A model generated the notes under the pieces. The model did no database searches. It was given only the letters and a program-made list of their open reading frames with translations, and was not told the origin of the DNA. From assembly GCF_900100045.1 (NCBI RefSeq), contig NZ_FNEA01000003.1, positions 184,337-248,336 on the forward strand: 64,000 bases of DNA, given 5' to 3'. The DNA is from Paracoccus denitrificans (GTDB taxonomy: Bacteria > Pseudomonadota > Alphaproteobacteria > Rhodobacterales > Rhodobacteraceae). This document shows positions 1 through 10,046 of this stretch, piece by piece; the stretch's first letter is position 1; each line of letters opens with the position of its first letter. Position numbers and translations under genes: made by a program.

Positions 1-377
1 GTCAGGGCGAAATGGCTAGTGCCATAGGCGATCAGGAAGCCCGCCGCCTCTTCATAGCTCATCGCGTCGGGAATCGGGTGGCAGCATTCGGCGGGAAACA
101 GGTTGGCCTGCGCCATGGTGCCCTGGCTTTGCACGACGACGCGGGTGCCCGGCGCCAAGGCCACGCCCTCGCCCGCGGCCAGGATCTCGCCCGCACCTTC
201 GAGGCCCGGGACAAAGGGCAGGGGCGGCGTCTCCTGATAGCGCCCCCCGGTCATCAGCAGGTCGGCGAAGTTCAGCGCGGCCGCCCGCATGCCGACCAGC
301 ACCTCGCCCGGGCCGGGCGGGGCCAGCGTCATCTCACCCGCGACAGGCGAGCCCGACATTGTCTTGATTTGCATCAT
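1..377 (-). CDS. NADPH:quinone oxidoreductase family protein (partial, C-terminus outside window)
   Basis: The frame starts at the double ATG at 377/374 and runs off the left edge of the window. The visible ~125 residues have the GroES-like N-terminal fold typical of MDR-family quinone reductases: a PGPGEVLVGM-type strand, then AALNFADLLMTGGRYQ, then PFVPGLEGAGEI. The two cysteines seen (near residue 99) do not form the structural zinc lobe of true alcohol dehydrogenases. This fits the zinc-free quinone oxidoreductase branch, which reduces quinones or enals with NADPH in the cytoplasm. It is transcribed away from the XRE regulator at 574. The exact substrate cannot be told. Confidence 0.8.
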   Translation of the reverse strand, partial: MMQIKTMSGSPVAGEMTLAPPGPGEVLVGMRAAALNFADLLMTGGRYQETPPLPFVPGLEGAGEILAAGEGVALAPGTRVVVQSQGTMAQANLFPAECCHPIPDAMSYEEAAGFLIAYGTSHFAL

Positions 378-573
378 TTTCCACGTCGTCCGCATGATTC
401 CTCCCATCCTGCCGCCATGTTGCCTGGGTCGCTTTCTTCCATGTTTCCCGGGGGTTCGGCCATAGACATTCGGCGTTTGCGAGCGATTGTCTTTTTGGAC
501 AAGTGGCCATTATCGACCTCGAAAATCGCGGTAATGTGGTGTAGCGCCCGTTTAGATTGAGTGAGGTGTTACC

Positions 574-933
574 ATGAAACATAACGTGGATGTCCATGTC
601 GGAAAGCGAATCCGTCATCGTCGATGGATGATCGGCATGACGCAGCAGCAGCTTGCCGAAAAGGTCGGGATCAAGTTCCAGCAAATCCAGAAATACGAGA
701 CCGGGATGAACCGCGTCTCGGCGTCGCGGCTTTGGGACATCGCGCAGGCCGTGGACGTGCCGGTCAGCTTCTTCTTCGAAGGGCTCGAGGACGGCCATGT
801 GCATAACGCGGTCGAGGGCGACATCCTGGCCGACAAGGAAGCACTGCAACTGGTGCGCGCCTATTACGCCATGCCCGAGGCGCAGCGGCGCCAGATCTTC
901 GAACTCGCCCGCGTGCTGTCGGACGCGGCCTGA
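574..933 (+). CDS. XRE-family helix-turn-helix transcriptional regulator
   Basis: A 119-residue protein with a Cro/C1-type helix-turn-helix over about residues 11-65: GKRIRHRRWMIGMTQQQLAE, a recognition helix around FQQIQKYETG, then RVSASRLWDIAQAVDVPVSF. A short acidic C-terminal tail follows. This is the small single-domain XRE type common in Rhodobacterales near hisN. The ATG at 574 follows a purine-rich GTGAGGTG. The gene is divergent from the oxidoreductase at the left edge, so the ~196-bp gap probably holds both promoters. Its targets cannot be read from the sequence. Confidence 0.85.
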   Translation: MKHNVDVHVGKRIRHRRWMIGMTQQQLAEKVGIKFQQIQKYETGMNRVSASRLWDIAQAVDVPVSFFFEGLEDGHVHNAVEGDILADKEALQLVRAYYAMPEAQRRQIFELARVLSDAA

Positions 934-1013
934 CACCAGCCGCCGTTCCGGGGCTTTCGCTTGCGGGACACTGCGGCTAAACCTGCGCCCGAAGCATATC
1001 CGGGGTGCAGGTC

Positions 1014-1829
1014 ATGACAAGCGCGAACAAGACCAATCCTGTCGAAGGGGCCGAGCGGATCGTGGCCGTGGCGCATCGCCTTGCCGATGCGGCCCGCACC
1101 GAGACGCTGAACCTGTTCCGAAGCCCGGCGCTGCGGCCCGACAACAAATCCGCCACCGGGTTCGATCCGGTGACCGAAGCCGATCGGGCCAGCGAACGCG
1201 CCATGCGTGCCATCCTGGCCGTCGAATGCCCCGAGGACGGCATCCTGGGCGAGGAATACGGCAGCCGGGACGGACAAAGCGGCCTGACCTGGGTTCTTGA
1301 TCCGATCGACGGCACCCGAGCTTTCATGGCCGGGGCGCCAAGCTGGGGCGTGCTGATCGGGCTCAGCGACGCTCAAGGCCCGGTCTATGGCATCGTCGAT
1401 CAGCCGCATCTGGACGAGCGCTTCGAGGGCGGGCTGGGCCGCGCGCGGCTGATCTCGCGCCATGGGACCAGCCCGCTGCGGGCGCGGCAGGGGGTCGCGC
1501 TGGCCGAGGCGACGCTGATGACCACCTATCCCGAGGTCGGCAGCCCCGCCGAACATGCCGCCTTTTCCCGCGTCGCGGCGCGGGCGCGGCTGGTGCGCTA
1601 TGGGCTCGACTGCTATGCCTACGCGCTTCTGGCCGCGGGCCATGTCGATCTGGTGATCGAGGCCGGGCTGCAACCCTATGACGTGGTCGCGCCCATCGCC
1701 GTGGTGCAGGCGGCGGGTGGCGTGGTGACCGACTGGCAGGGCGGGCCCGCGCATGGCGGCGGCACGATCCTGGCCGCGGGGTCACATGAATTACATGCCG
1801 AGGCGCTAGCCCTGCTGAAGGGCGATTGA
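1014..1829 (+). CDS. hisN: Histidinol-phosphatase, inositol monophosphatase superfamily
   Basis: A 271-residue Mg2+-dependent phosphatase. The metal-binding motifs are visible: GILGEEYGS with Glu80/Glu81, DPIDGT at residues 96-101, and the C-terminal PYDVVAPIAVVQAAGG. The N-terminal RPDNKS...FDPVTEADRASERAMR is typical of HisN, which removes phosphate from L-histidinol phosphate, rather than of SuhB. ATG 1014 is chosen over the in-frame GTG at 1005 because it lies behind a CGGGGTG purine stretch. A role in histidine synthesis is inferred from the family; a general inositol phosphatase is the alternative. Confidence 0.8.
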   Translation: MTSANKTNPVEGAERIVAVAHRLADAARTETLNLFRSPALRPDNKSATGFDPVTEADRASERAMRAILAVECPEDGILGEEYGSRDGQSGLTWVLDPIDGTRAFMAGAPSWGVLIGLSDAQGPVYGIVDQPHLDERFEGGLGRARLISRHGTSPLRARQGVALAEATLMTTYPEVGSPAEHAAFSRVAARARLVRYGLDCYAYALLAAGHVDLVIEAGLQPYDVVAPIAVVQAAGGVVTDWQGGPAHGGGTILAAGSHELHAEALALLKGD

Positions 1830-1921
1830 GGCCCGGAGGCAGGCCCCTTATGGTGCCTCTCCGACCGACTTGCCCAGACCGCAATCCTCGTCGCAAGACC
1901 CGAACCCCGAGGAGCCAGCCG

Positions 1922-3307
1922 ATGACCGAGCCGCGCGAAGCCGAGACGGATGTCCCCGAAACCGATTTCCAGCTGAGCCGGCAGGATCTCGATGCGATCA
2001 ACAAGGCCATCGACGATGGCGACGGGCCGACGCTGGATGCGCTGCTCGAGCCGGTGCATGCCGCCGACATCGCCGACCTGATCGAGCAGCTGACGCCGCC
2101 GCGACGGCGCGAATTCCTGAATCTCTATTCGGGCGAGATCGACGGCGAGATCCTGTCCGAGATCGACGAATCCATCCGCGACGAGGTCATCGAGCAGTTG
2201 CCGCACGAGGTGCTGACCGAGGCCGTCCGCGAGATGGACAGCGACGACGTCGTCGACCTGATCGAGGACATGGAGGCGCCCGAGCAGCAGGCGATCCTGG
2301 CCGCGCTGGACGAATCCGACCGCGCCGCGGTCGAACGCTCGCTGACCTGGCCGGAATATTCGGCCGGCCGCCTCATGCAGTCCGAGGTCGTCACCGCGCC
2401 CGGGCACTGGAGCGTGGGCGAGACCATCGACTTCCTGCGCGGCGAGGAATGGCTGCCCGACCAGTTCTATCATGTCGTGCTGGTCGATCCGCGTCGTCAC
2501 CCCACCGGCTATGTCACGCTGGGCAAGCTGCTGGCCTCGCGCCGCGACGTGCTGCTGCGCGACATCACCGAGGACAGCTTTCGCACCATCTCGGCCCGGC
2601 AGGACGAGGGCGACGTGGCCTATGCCTTCAACAAGTATCACCTGATTTCGGCCCCGGTGGTGGACGACGACGACAGGCTGGTGGGCGTCATCACCATCGA
2701 CGACGCCATGTCGGTGCTGGACGAGGAGCACGAGGAGGACTTTCTGCGCATGGCCCGCGTCTCGGACGAGAGCCACGTTTCGGACGGCCCCTTCCAGACG
2801 GCCCGCCAGCGCCTGCCGTGGCTGGTGATCAACCTTTGCACCGCCTCACTTTCCGCGCTGGTGATCTCGCGCTTCGAATCGACGCTGGCGCAGCTTGTCA
2901 TCCTGGCGGCGTTGATGCCCATCGTGGCCTCGACCGGCGGGATCGCGGGGACGCAATCGCTGGCCGTGGCGGTGCGTGCGCTTGCCACGCGCGAACTGAC
3001 CAGCGCCAATGCCCGCCGCGTGATCCTGCGCGAACTGTTTGCGGGGCTGCTGAACGGCGTCGGCCTGGCCCTGATCCTGACATTGGCCGGCGCGATCATT
3101 CTGGGCAGCCTGCAGATCGGGCTGGTGCTGGGCATGGCGATGATCGCCAATCAGGTCGTCGCGGCAATGGGGGGCGTGCTGGTCCCGCTGGGGCTGAGCA
3201 AGCTTGGCCTCGATCCGGCACTGGCTTCGGGGACGTTCGTGACCACCATGACCGACATGATGGGATTTTTCGCCTTCCTGGGGCTGGCGTCATGGGTGCT
3301 GGTGTGA
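1922..3307 (+). CDS. mgtE: Magnesium transporter MgtE
   Basis: A 461-residue inner-membrane Mg2+ channel. In order: an acidic N-terminal MgtE_N domain (LHPADIADLIEQL-like repeats, residues ~30-150), a CBS pair (~150-275, with YHVVLVDPRRHPTGYVTLG and HLISAPVVDDDDRLVGVITI), a plug helix, then five hydrophobic segments with the family signature PIVASTGGIAGTQS. Family members gate on cytosolic Mg2+ sensed by the CBS and N domains. ATG 1922 follows GAGGAGCCAGCCG. The 3' end overlaps the next gene by 16 bp, so the two are probably co-transcribed. Confidence 0.92.
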   Translation: MTEPREAETDVPETDFQLSRQDLDAINKAIDDGDGPTLDALLEPVHAADIADLIEQLTPPRRREFLNLYSGEIDGEILSEIDESIRDEVIEQLPHEVLTEAVREMDSDDVVDLIEDMEAPEQQAILAALDESDRAAVERSLTWPEYSAGRLMQSEVVTAPGHWSVGETIDFLRGEEWLPDQFYHVVLVDPRRHPTGYVTLGKLLASRRDVLLRDITEDSFRTISARQDEGDVAYAFNKYHLISAPVVDDDDRLVGVITIDDAMSVLDEEHEEDFLRMARVSDESHVSDGPFQTARQRLPWLVINLCTASLSALVISRFESTLAQLVILAALMPIVASTGGIAGTQSLAVAVRALATRELTSANARRVILRELFAGLLNGVGLALILTLAGAIILGSLQIGLVLGMAMIANQVVAAMGGVLVPLGLSKLGLDPALASGTFVTTMTDMMGFFAFLGLASWVLV

Positions 3308-3876
3308 AGGGCGGGCTGCGCCAGGCGGCACTGTCCGCACGCGCGCAGGGCGGCGACGACGCCGCGCTGACGCGCCATCTGATTGCGGCGCTGGCGCCCC
3401 ATCGCGGCAAGGTGCTGGCCGGCTATTGGCCGATGCGGGGCGAGGCCGATCCGCGCCCGGCCATGGCGGCGCATGAGGGGCCGGTCTGCCTGCCGGTGGT
3501 GACGGGTCCGGCGCGGCCGCTGGAGTTCCGGGCCTATGACGGCCGGCTGGAGCCCGGCCGCTTCGGCACCAGCCATCCCCCGACCGATTCGCCGGTGCTG
3601 GTCCCCGAGGTGCTGATCGTGCCGTTGGCCGGGTTCGACCGCGCGGGCCACCGGCTGGGCTATGGCGGCGGCTTCTACGACCGGACCCTAGCCGGCCTGC
3701 GTGCCCAGCGACCGGTCGCGGCGATCGGGCTGGCCTATGCCGTGCAGGAGATTCGCGCCATTCCGGCCGAGGCGACCGACCAGCCGCTGGACCTGATCAT
3801 CACCGACCGGGGTGTCATCATGCCGCAGCCGGAAAAAACCCAGGGCGCGAATATGGGAACGAAATTGCAACCCTGA
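3292..3876 (+). CDS. ygfA: 5-formyltetrahydrofolate cyclo-ligase
   Basis: A 194-residue cytoplasmic enzyme that converts 5-formyl-THF to 5,10-methenyl-THF using ATP. The diagnostic LGYGGGFYDRTL lies near residues 121-132, preceded by VLVPEVLIVPLAGFDRAGHR and followed by AVQEIRAIPAEATDQPLD, all as in the family. It starts inside the end of mgtE (16-bp overlap), which suggests translational coupling. A later in-frame GTG at 3304 is possible but would remove only four residues. The tail after GVIMP is slightly longer than usual. Confidence 0.9.
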   Translation: MGAGVKGGLRQAALSARAQGGDDAALTRHLIAALAPHRGKVLAGYWPMRGEADPRPAMAAHEGPVCLPVVTGPARPLEFRAYDGRLEPGRFGTSHPPTDSPVLVPEVLIVPLAGFDRAGHRLGYGGGFYDRTLAGLRAQRPVAAIGLAYAVQEIRAIPAEATDQPLDLIITDRGVIMPQPEKTQGANMGTKLQP

Positions 3877-4271
3877 TGCCTGCCTGCTGGGGATAAGCCT
3901 GTGGAAAATGGGTGAGCGGCTGCGAAGAACCCCAGCAGATCGCTTGGCTTTTCACCTCCCGCCGGAATTTGCCACTTGTTAACAATGCAGTTGCAGCGAA
4001 TCTGGTGTGCCGTCAGGGGGCCGGAAACGGGGCCGGTGTCCAGTAAAAATTTTGATTGAAATGCGGCATGTCTCGGGTCAATTTGTGGCTCAGGCCGGCG
4101 GCGCCACCAGATCTTGTGTCCCTCTCGACATCCGATCCGGTCAGGCGGCAAGCGGCAGAGATCAGAAAAATGGCTTTCGGGGTGCCGGACTATCCGGTCG
4201 CCGGGACCGCATTTTGCGGTGCGGCGGCGGAGCGGCGCGCGGCCCGGACGGATGAAGGGGACAGTCAAGGC
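3877..4271. other. Intergenic region upstream of nrdJ
   Basis: A 395-bp non-coding stretch, less GC-rich than its flanks. It contains GGGGATAAGCCTGTGGAAAA and TTGTTAACAATG near its left side and probably holds the nrdJ promoter. No cobalamin riboswitch core is seen here. A weak pair of TTGTG-ending elements 31 bp apart (4074-4087 and 4105-4118) is described separately. Confidence 0.5.
4074..4118 (+). promoter_or_regulatory. Weak candidate NrdR box pair upstream of nrdJ
   Basis: CACCAGATCTTGTG at 4105-4118 is a 12/14 palindrome resembling an NrdR box. A second element ending in TTTGTG lies exactly 31 bp upstream (4074-4087), which is three helical turns and the usual NrdR spacing. The upstream element matches poorly in its left half, so this is only suggestive. 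Confidence 0.25.
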
Positions 4272-7200
4272 ATGCGGATCGAACGGCGCTTCACCACGGC
4301 CGAGAGCGGGGCTTACGGCGCGCTTTCCTTTACCACCACCACCAGCGAGATCCGCAACCCGGACGGCACCGTCGTGTTTCGCAACGATTCGGTCGAGGTG
4401 CCGCAGGGCTGGAGCCAGGTCGCCTCGGACGTGATCGCCCAGAAATACTTTCGCAAGGCCGGCGTGCCGGCGCGTCTGAAGCGCGTCAAGGAGAAGGGCG
4501 TGCCGGAATTCCTGTGGCGCTCGGTCCCTGACGAGGAGGCGCTGGCGAAACTGCCCCAGGAGGCGCGCTTCGGCGGCGAGACCAGCGCCCGCCAGGTCTT
4601 TGACAGGATGGCCGGCGCCTGGGCCTATTGGGGCTGGAAGGGCGGGTATTTTTCCAGCGAGGACGACGCCCGCGCCTATTACGACGAGATGCGCCATATG
4701 CTGGCGGCGCAGATGGGTGCGCCGAACAGCCCGCAATGGTTCAACACCGGCCTGCATTGGGCCTATGGCATCGACGGTCCCGGCCAGGGCCATTTCTATG
4801 TCGATTACAAGACGGGCAAGCTGGTCCGGTCGGACAGCGCCTATGAGCATCCCCAGCCCCATGCCTGCTTCATCCAGTCCGTCGCCGACGACCTGGTGAA
4901 CGAGGGCGGCATCATGGACCTGTGGGTCCGCGAGGCGCGGCTGTTCAAATACGGCTCGGGCACGGGCACCAATTTTTCGTCCCTGCGAGGGGAGGGCGAG
5001 AAACTGTCGGGCGGCGGGAAATCTTCGGGGCTCATGGGCTTCCTGAAGATCGGAGACCGCGCAGCCGGCGCGATCAAGTCGGGCGGAACGACCCGGCGCG
5101 CGGCAAAGATGGTGATCTGCGACATGGATCACCCCGACATCGAGCAGTTCATCAACTGGAAGGTCATAGAAGAGCAGAAGGTCGCCTCGCTGGTGGCGGG
5201 CTCGAAGATGCATGAGCGCGAGCTGAATGCCATCTTTGCCGCCATCCGCGAATGGGACGGCAGCGTCGAGGATGCCACCGATCCGGCGAAGAATGCTGTG
5301 CTGAAATCGGCCATCCGTTCGGCAAAACGCGTGATGATCCCGGAGACCTATATCAACCGGGTTCTTCAATATGCCCGGCAGGGCTTTGATTCGATTGAAT
5401 TCCCGACCTACGATACCGATTGGGACTCGGAAGCCTATGTCTCGGTCTCGGGCCAGAACTCCAACAACTCGGTGCGGGTGACGGATGCCTTCCTGCGGGC
5501 CGTGCGCGACGACCTGCCCTGGGAACTGGTCCGGCGCACCGACGGCAAGGTGGCCAAGACCGTCTCGGCGCGCGAGCTATGGGACCAGATCGGCCATGCC
5601 GCCTGGGCCTGCGCCGATCCGGGCATCCAGTTCCACGACACCGTCAACGCCTGGCATACCTGTCCCGAGGACGGGGCGATCCGCGGCTCGAACCCGTGCA
5701 GCGAATACATGTTCCTGGACGATACGGCCTGCAACCTGGCCTCGATGAACCTGCTGAGCTTCTGGAGCGGCAAGGAATTCGACGCCGACGGCTATGTGCA
5801 TGCCAGCCGGCTGTGGACAGTCACGCTGGAAATCTCGGTCATGATGGCGCAGTTCCCCAGCAAGGAGATCGCGCAGCGCAGCTATGATTTCCGCACCCTG
5901 GGCCTGGGCTATGCCAATATCGGCGGGCTCTTGATGAACATGGGCCTTGGCTATGACAGCGACGAGGGCAGGGCGCTTTGCGGTGCGCTGACTGCGGTCA
6001 TGACCGGGGTGAGCTATGCCACCTCGGCCGAGATGGCGGCGGAACTGGGGCCGTTCCCCGGCTATGGCAAGAACGCCCAGCACATGCTGCGGGTGATCCG
6101 CAACCACCGCGCGGCCGCCTATGGCACAGGCGCCTATGAGGGCGTGAACGTGCGCCCGGTGGAACTGGATACCGCGAACTGCCCCGATCCGCGCCTAGTG
6201 GCGCTGGCGCAGGGCGCCTGGGACGAGGCGCTGACGCTGGGCGAGGCGCATGGTTATCGCAACGCCCAGGCCACGGTGATCGCACCGACCGGCACCATCG
6301 GGCTGGTGATGGATTGCGACACCACCGGCATCGAGCCCGATTTCGCGCTGGTGAAGTTCAAGAAGCTGGCCGGCGGCGGCTATTTCAAGATCATCAACCG
6401 CTCGGTCCCCGCTGCGCTGGAGACGCTGGGCTACGGCTCGGCCCAGATCGAGGAAATCATCGCCTATGCGGTGGGTCATGCCAGCCTTGGCAACTGCCCG
6501 GGCATCAACCATGCCAGCCTGATCGGCCACGGCTTCGGCCCGCGCGAGCTGGAAAAGGTCGATGCGGCGCTGGCCTCGGCCTTCGACATCCGCTTCGTCT
6601 TCAACCAGTGGACGCTGGGCGAAGCCTTCTGCCGCGAAACGCTGGGCATCCCGGCGGAAAGGCTGAACGACCCGACCTTCGACCTGCTGCGGCACCTGGG
6701 CTTTACCCGGGCGCAGATCGATGCGGCGAACGACCATGTCTGCGGCACCATGACGCTGGAGGGCGCGCCGCATCTGAAGCCCGAGCACTATTCGGTCTTC
6801 GACTGCGCCAATGCCTGCGGCAAGAAGGGCACGCGCTATCTGTCGGTGGAAAGCCATATCCGCATGATGGCGGCGGCGCAGAGCTTCATCTCGGGCGCGA
6901 TCTCCAAGACCATCAACATGCCCAACTCGGCCTCCATCGCCGACGCGCTGGCCGCCTATGAGCTGAGCTGGTCGCTGGGCATCAAGGCCAATGCGCTTTA
7001 CCGCGACGGCTCGAAACTGTCGCAGCCGCTGGCCTCGGCGCTGGTCGAGGACGACGAGGAGGCCGAGGAGATCCTGGCCACCGGCAGCGCGCAGGAAAAG
7101 GCCGCGGTCCTGGCCGAGAAGATCGTCGAGCGGATCATCGTCAAGGAGGCGGTGCGCAACCATCGCGAAAAGCTGCCGCAGCGCCGCAAGGGCTATACCC

Positions 7201-7889
7201 AGAAGGCGGTGATCGGCGGGCACAAGGTCTATCTTCGCACCGGCGAATACGACGACGGCAAGCTGGGCGAGATATTCATCGACATGCACAAGGAAGGCGC
7301 GGGCTTCCGGGCGATGATGAACAATTTCGCCATCGCCGTGTCGGTGGGCCTGCAATATGGCGTGCCGCTGGAGGAATTCGTCGACGCCTTCACCTTCACC
7401 CGCTTCGAGCCGGCGGGCATGGTGCAGGGCAATGACAGCATCAAGAACGCGACCTCGATCCTGGACTACGTGTTCCGCGAACTGGCGGTCTCCTATCTGG
7501 ACCGCACGGATCTGGCGCATGTGAAGCCGCAGGGCGCGCGTTTCGACGACCTGGGCGGCGGCGAGGCCGAGAGCCAGCCCAATGTCGCGCCGGTCAGCGA
7601 GGGCGCCTCGCGTTCGCTGGAGATGCTCAAGCAGATCAGTTCGACCGGCTATCTGCGCAAGCGGCTGCCGCAGGATCTGGTGGCGCTTCAGGCCGGCGTC
7701 TCGGTCGCGGCGGTCTCGACCGCAGAAGGGGCGGCGGCGGTGGGGGTCGTGACCATGGACGCGCGTGCCAAGGCCCGGATGCAGGGCTATGAGGGCGATC
7801 CCTGCGGCGAATGCGGCAACTATACGCTGGTCCGCAACGGCACCTGCATGAAGTGCAACACCTGCGGCGCGACCAGCGGTTGCAGCTGA
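4272..7889 (+). CDS. nrdJ: Class II (vitamin B12-dependent) ribonucleotide reductase
   Basis: A 1205-residue adenosylcobalamin-dependent reductase making deoxyribonucleotides, of the long NrdJ type. Visible features are SPQWFNTGL and an [19 protein letters not shown] loop in the N-terminal part, the active-site region [20 protein letters not shown] (~residues 473-492), [19 protein letters not shown], and a C-terminal [22 protein letters not shown] zinc-ribbon-like tail that re-reduces the active site. ATG 4272 gives the normal MRIERRFT start; the frame is open further upstream but without family-like sequence. It needs B12, consistent with the B12 uptake loci later in this window. Confidence 0.95.
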   Translation: MRIERRFTTAESGAYGALSFTTTTSEIRNPDGTVVFRNDSVEVPQGWSQVASDVIAQKYFRKAGVPARLKRVKEKGVPEFLWRSVPDEEALAKLPQEARFGGETSARQVFDRMAGAWAYWGWKGGYFSSEDDARAYYDEMRHMLAAQMGAPNSPQWFNTGLHWAYGIDGPGQGHFYVDYKTGKLVRSDSAYEHPQPHACFIQSVADDLVNEGGIMDLWVREARLFKYGSGTGTNFSSLRGEGEKLSGGGKSSGLMGFLKIGDRAAGAIKSGGTTRRAAKMVICDMDHPDIEQFINWKVIEEQKVASLVAGSKMHERELNAIFAAIREWDGSVEDATDPAKNAVLKSAIRSAKRVMIPETYINRVLQYARQGFDSIEFPTYDTDWDSEAYVSVSGQNSNNSVRVTDAFLRAVRDDLPWELVRRTDGKVAKTVSARELWDQIGHAAWACADPGIQFHDTVNAWHTCPEDGAIRGSNPCSEYMFLDDTACNLASMNLLSFWSGKEFDADGYVHASRLWTVTLEISVMMAQFPSKEIAQRSYDFRTLGLGYANIGGLLMNMGLGYDSDEGRALCGALTAVMTGVSYATSAEMAAELGPFPGYGKNAQHMLRVIRNHRAAAYGTGAYEGVNVRPVELDTANCPDPRLVALAQGAWDEALTLGEAHGYRNAQATVIAPTGTIGLVMDCDTTGIEPDFALVKFKKLAGGGYFKIINRSVPAALETLGYGSAQIEEIIAYAVGHASLGNCPGINHASLIGHGFGPRELEKVDAALASAFDIRFVFNQWTLGEAFCRETLGIPAERLNDPTFDLLRHLGFTRAQIDAANDHVCGTMTLEGAPHLKPEHYSVFDCANACGKKGTRYLSVESHIRMMAAAQSFISGAISKTINMPNSASIADALAAYELSWSLGIKANALYRDGSKLSQPLASALVEDDEEAEEILATGSAQEKAAVLAEKIVERIIVKEAVRNHREKLPQRRKGYTQKAVIGGHKVYLRTGEYDDGKLGEIFIDMHKEGAGFRAMMNNFAIAVSVGLQYGVPLEEFVDAFTFTRFEPAGMVQGNDSIKNATSILDYVFRELAVSYLDRTDLAHVKPQGARFDDLGGGEAESQPNVAPVSEGASRSLEMLKQISSTGYLRKRLPQDLVALQAGVSVAAVSTAEGAAAVGVVTMDARAKARMQGYEGDPCGECGNYTLVRNGTCMKCNTCGATSGCS

Positions 7890-7962
7890 GGGCGATCCAG
7901 GTCCGGGCCGGGTCCGGGCGCAGCGCGCGGCCGGACCTTTCCGAAACGAACAGGGGCAAGAC

Positions 7963-8214
7963 ATGGAACTGATCGTCGGCACCAGGCGCATCACCCCCGC
8001 CGCCATCCATCCGATTCCCGGCGGGGTCGAGGCCGAGTTGCGGGGCGATGCGGTCCTGCCGCTTCTGGACGAAGCCTTTCAGGGCGGCGGCCGGGTCGAG
8101 ATGCTGGGCGGCGGCATGGACCGCCGGCCGATGGATGTGGCGGGCATCGAGATGCGCGGCGCCTCGACCCTGGTCACGCTGCTTTGCGCGGGCGAGGCGC
8201 CGCGGCTGAACTGA
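7963..8214 (+). CDS. Hypothetical small protein downstream of nrdJ
   Basis: An 83-residue protein of unknown function. It starts at an ATG preceded by CAGGGGCAAGAC, 73 bp after nrdJ and in the same direction, so it is likely in the same transcript. It has no membrane segment or signal peptide and no motif I recognise; the middle is glycine-rich (GGGRVEMLGGGMDRRP). A strong rho-independent terminator follows at 8238, which supports a real 3' gene end. Confidence 0.6.
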   Translation: MELIVGTRRITPAAIHPIPGGVEAELRGDAVLPLLDEAFQGGGRVEMLGGGMDRRPMDVAGIEMRGASTLVTLLCAGEAPRLN

Positions 8215-8237
8215 AGATCATCGCTGCGATGAAACCT

Positions 8238-8269
8238 GTTCCGCGTCCCTTGGGCCGCGGAACTTTTTT
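8238..8269 (+). terminator. Rho-independent terminator after the nrdJ transcript
   Basis: GTTCCGCG (8238-8245) pairs perfectly with CGCGGAAC (8256-8263), followed directly by TTTTTT. Confidence 0.8.
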
Positions 8270-8427
8270 ATGCTCCGGCACTTACGCCCGGCATTGCCTG
8301 CAAGTCACGATCAGTTCATTCTTTGCGAGCGTGGTTCATTTGCAACGGGCTCGAAAATCCCCTTGAACATGAGCATATTGCCAGGAGACCGGGTAGCGCC
8401 GCCCCGGCATGGAAGGAGACAATCCAG

Positions 8428-9972
8428 ATGAACAGACCCTCTTCCCGCCATTTCCTGACTGCGTCCAGCCTTGCCTTGCTCATGGCGCTGACGCCGGCCT
8501 TCGCGCAGGAGCCGGCGACGCCCGGCGCAGAGGCCGCACAGGAAGCCGCAAACAGCAACGAGCCGCTGACCGCACCCGACAGCCAGGCGCGCCAGCAACA
8601 GGTGATGCCGGAAAGCTTTGCCGACCTGGTCGAAAAGGTCAGCCCGGCGGTCGTCAACATCACCACCACCTCGACCGTTTCGACGCCCCTGGCGCGCGGG
8701 CCGCAACTGCCCGAGGGCAGCCCGTTCAGCGACCTGTTCCGCGAATTCGGCTTTCCGGGCTTCCCGCCGGGCGAGGGCAATCCCTTCCAGCGCGGGCCGC
8801 AGCGCGAGCAACGCTCGAACGCGCTGGGTTCGGGCTTCGTCATCTCGCCCGACGGGCTGATCGTGACCAACAACCATGTCATCGACGGCGCCGACGAGAT
8901 CGAGGTCGAGTTCTTTTCGGGAAAACGACTGCCTGCCCAGGTGATCGGCAAGGACGACAAGACCGACGTCGCCGTGCTCAAGGTCGAAAGCGACGATCCC
9001 TTGCCCTTCGTCAAGTTCGGCGACAGCGACAGGGCGCGGGTGGGCGACTGGGTGCTGGCGCTCGGCAACCCGCTGGGGCAGGGCTTTTCGGCCTCGACCG
9101 GCATCGTCTCGGCGCGCAATCGCGCACTTTCGGGCACCTATGACGATTTCATCCAGACCGACGCGGCGATCAACCGGGGCAACTCGGGCGGGCCGCTCTT
9201 CAACCTGGATGGCGAGGTGATCGGGGTGAACACCGCGATCCTGTCGCCCAATGGCGGCTCGATCGGCATCGGCTTCTCGATGGCCTCGAACGTGGTCAGC
9301 AAGGTGGTCGAGCAGCTTGAGGAGTTCGGCGAGACCCGGCGCGGCTGGCTGGGCGTCAAGATCCAGCCGGTGACCGACGACATCGCCGAATCGCTGGGCC
9401 TGTCCGAGGCCAAGGGGGCCATGGTCACCGACGTGCCCGCCGGGCCGGCCGCCGATGCCGGGATGAAGGCCGGCGACGTCATCACCAGTTTCGACGGCGG
9501 CGAGGTCAAGGATCCGCGCGATCTGGTGCGCCGCGTGGCCGACGCCCCGGTGGGTGAGGCGGTCGCGGTCGTGGTCCAGCGCGAGGGCGAGCCGGTCGAG
9601 CTGCAGGTGACGCTGGGTCGGCGCGAGCTGGCCGAGGGCACCGGCAGCGGCAAGGTCAGCAGCGCCGAGGAAACCGCGAGCGACGTGATGGGCATGACGC
9701 TGGCACCGCTGACGCCGGAAATCGCCGCCGAGCTGGGGGTTTCGCGCGACATGCAGGGGCTGGTCGTGCAATCGGTCGACCCAAGCGGCGCGGCCGCCGA
9801 CAAGGGGTTGGTCGCGGGCGATGTCATCACCGAGGCGGGCCAGCAGCCGGTCGCGACGCTGGCCGATCTGGAGGGGCGCATCAAGGAGGCGCGCGAGGCC
9901 GGGCGCAAGTCCATCCTGGTCATGGTGCGCCGCGCGGGCGAGCCGCGCTTTGTCGCTCTGCCGGTGGGATGA
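8428..9972 (+). CDS. degP: DegP/Do-family periplasmic serine endoprotease
   Basis: A 514-residue trypsin-like protease/chaperone for protein quality control in the periplasm. A signal peptide ends near ALTPAFAQ (residues 1-26). The catalytic triad is His150 (TNNHVIDG), Asp180 (KTDVAVLK) and Ser253 (GNSGGPL). Two PDZ domains follow, around residues 300-395 and 410-505. The segment between the signal peptide and the protease domain is rich in Ala, Gln and Pro, and a Gly/Phe/Pro-rich loop (~100-125) precedes the triad. ATG 8428 is preceded by GGAAGGAGACAATCC. It is a single gene, convergent with the IalB-like gene. Confidence 0.93.
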   Translation: MNRPSSRHFLTASSLALLMALTPAFAQEPATPGAEAAQEAANSNEPLTAPDSQARQQQVMPESFADLVEKVSPAVVNITTTSTVSTPLARGPQLPEGSPFSDLFREFGFPGFPPGEGNPFQRGPQREQRSNALGSGFVISPDGLIVTNNHVIDGADEIEVEFFSGKRLPAQVIGKDDKTDVAVLKVESDDPLPFVKFGDSDRARVGDWVLALGNPLGQGFSASTGIVSARNRALSGTYDDFIQTDAAINRGNSGGPLFNLDGEVIGVNTAILSPNGGSIGIGFSMASNVVSKVVEQLEEFGETRRGWLGVKIQPVTDDIAESLGLSEAKGAMVTDVPAGPAADAGMKAGDVITSFDGGEVKDPRDLVRRVADAPVGEAVAVVVQREGEPVELQVTLGRRELAEGTGSGKVSSAEETASDVMGMTLAPLTPEIAAELGVSRDMQGLVVQSVDPSGAAADKGLVAGDVITEAGQQPVATLADLEGRIKEAREAGRKSILVMVRRAGEPRFVALPVG

Positions 9973-9979
9973 GCGCATG

Positions 9980-10005
9980 AAAAAGGGCCGGGGATGACCC
10001 GGCCC
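9980..10005 (-). terminator. Rho-independent terminator for the IalB-like gene
   Basis: Read on the minus strand, GGGCCGGG, a 5-nt loop and CCCGGCCC are followed by TTTTT (complement of 9980-9984). It lies just before the degP stop region, so the two convergent genes have back-to-back terminators. Confidence 0.75.
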
Positions 10006-10014
10006 GATCCTCTC

Positions 10015-10038
10015 GGGGCGCCTTGGGCGCCCCTTTTT
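10015..10038 (+). terminator. Rho-independent terminator for degP
   Basis: GGGGCGCC (10015-10022), loop TTG, GGCGCCCC (10026-10033), then TTTTT. The perfect 8-bp stem lies 43 bp after the degP stop. Confidence 0.85.
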
Positions 10039-10046
10039 CATCTGGC

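Noticed and set aside
1870..3291. Plus-strand upstream extension of the 5-formyl-THF cyclo-ligase frame inside mgtE
   Set aside because: The upstream part is an Arg-rich out-of-frame reading of mgtE; the real start is at 3292.
3877..4271. Possible cobalamin riboswitch before nrdJ
   Set aside because: The GCCCCCGCAACTGT-type core and the other conserved boxes are absent.
6195..8006. A 603-codon minus-strand frame opposite nrdJ
   Set aside because: Antisense shadow of a conserved gene; no ribosome site, no motif.
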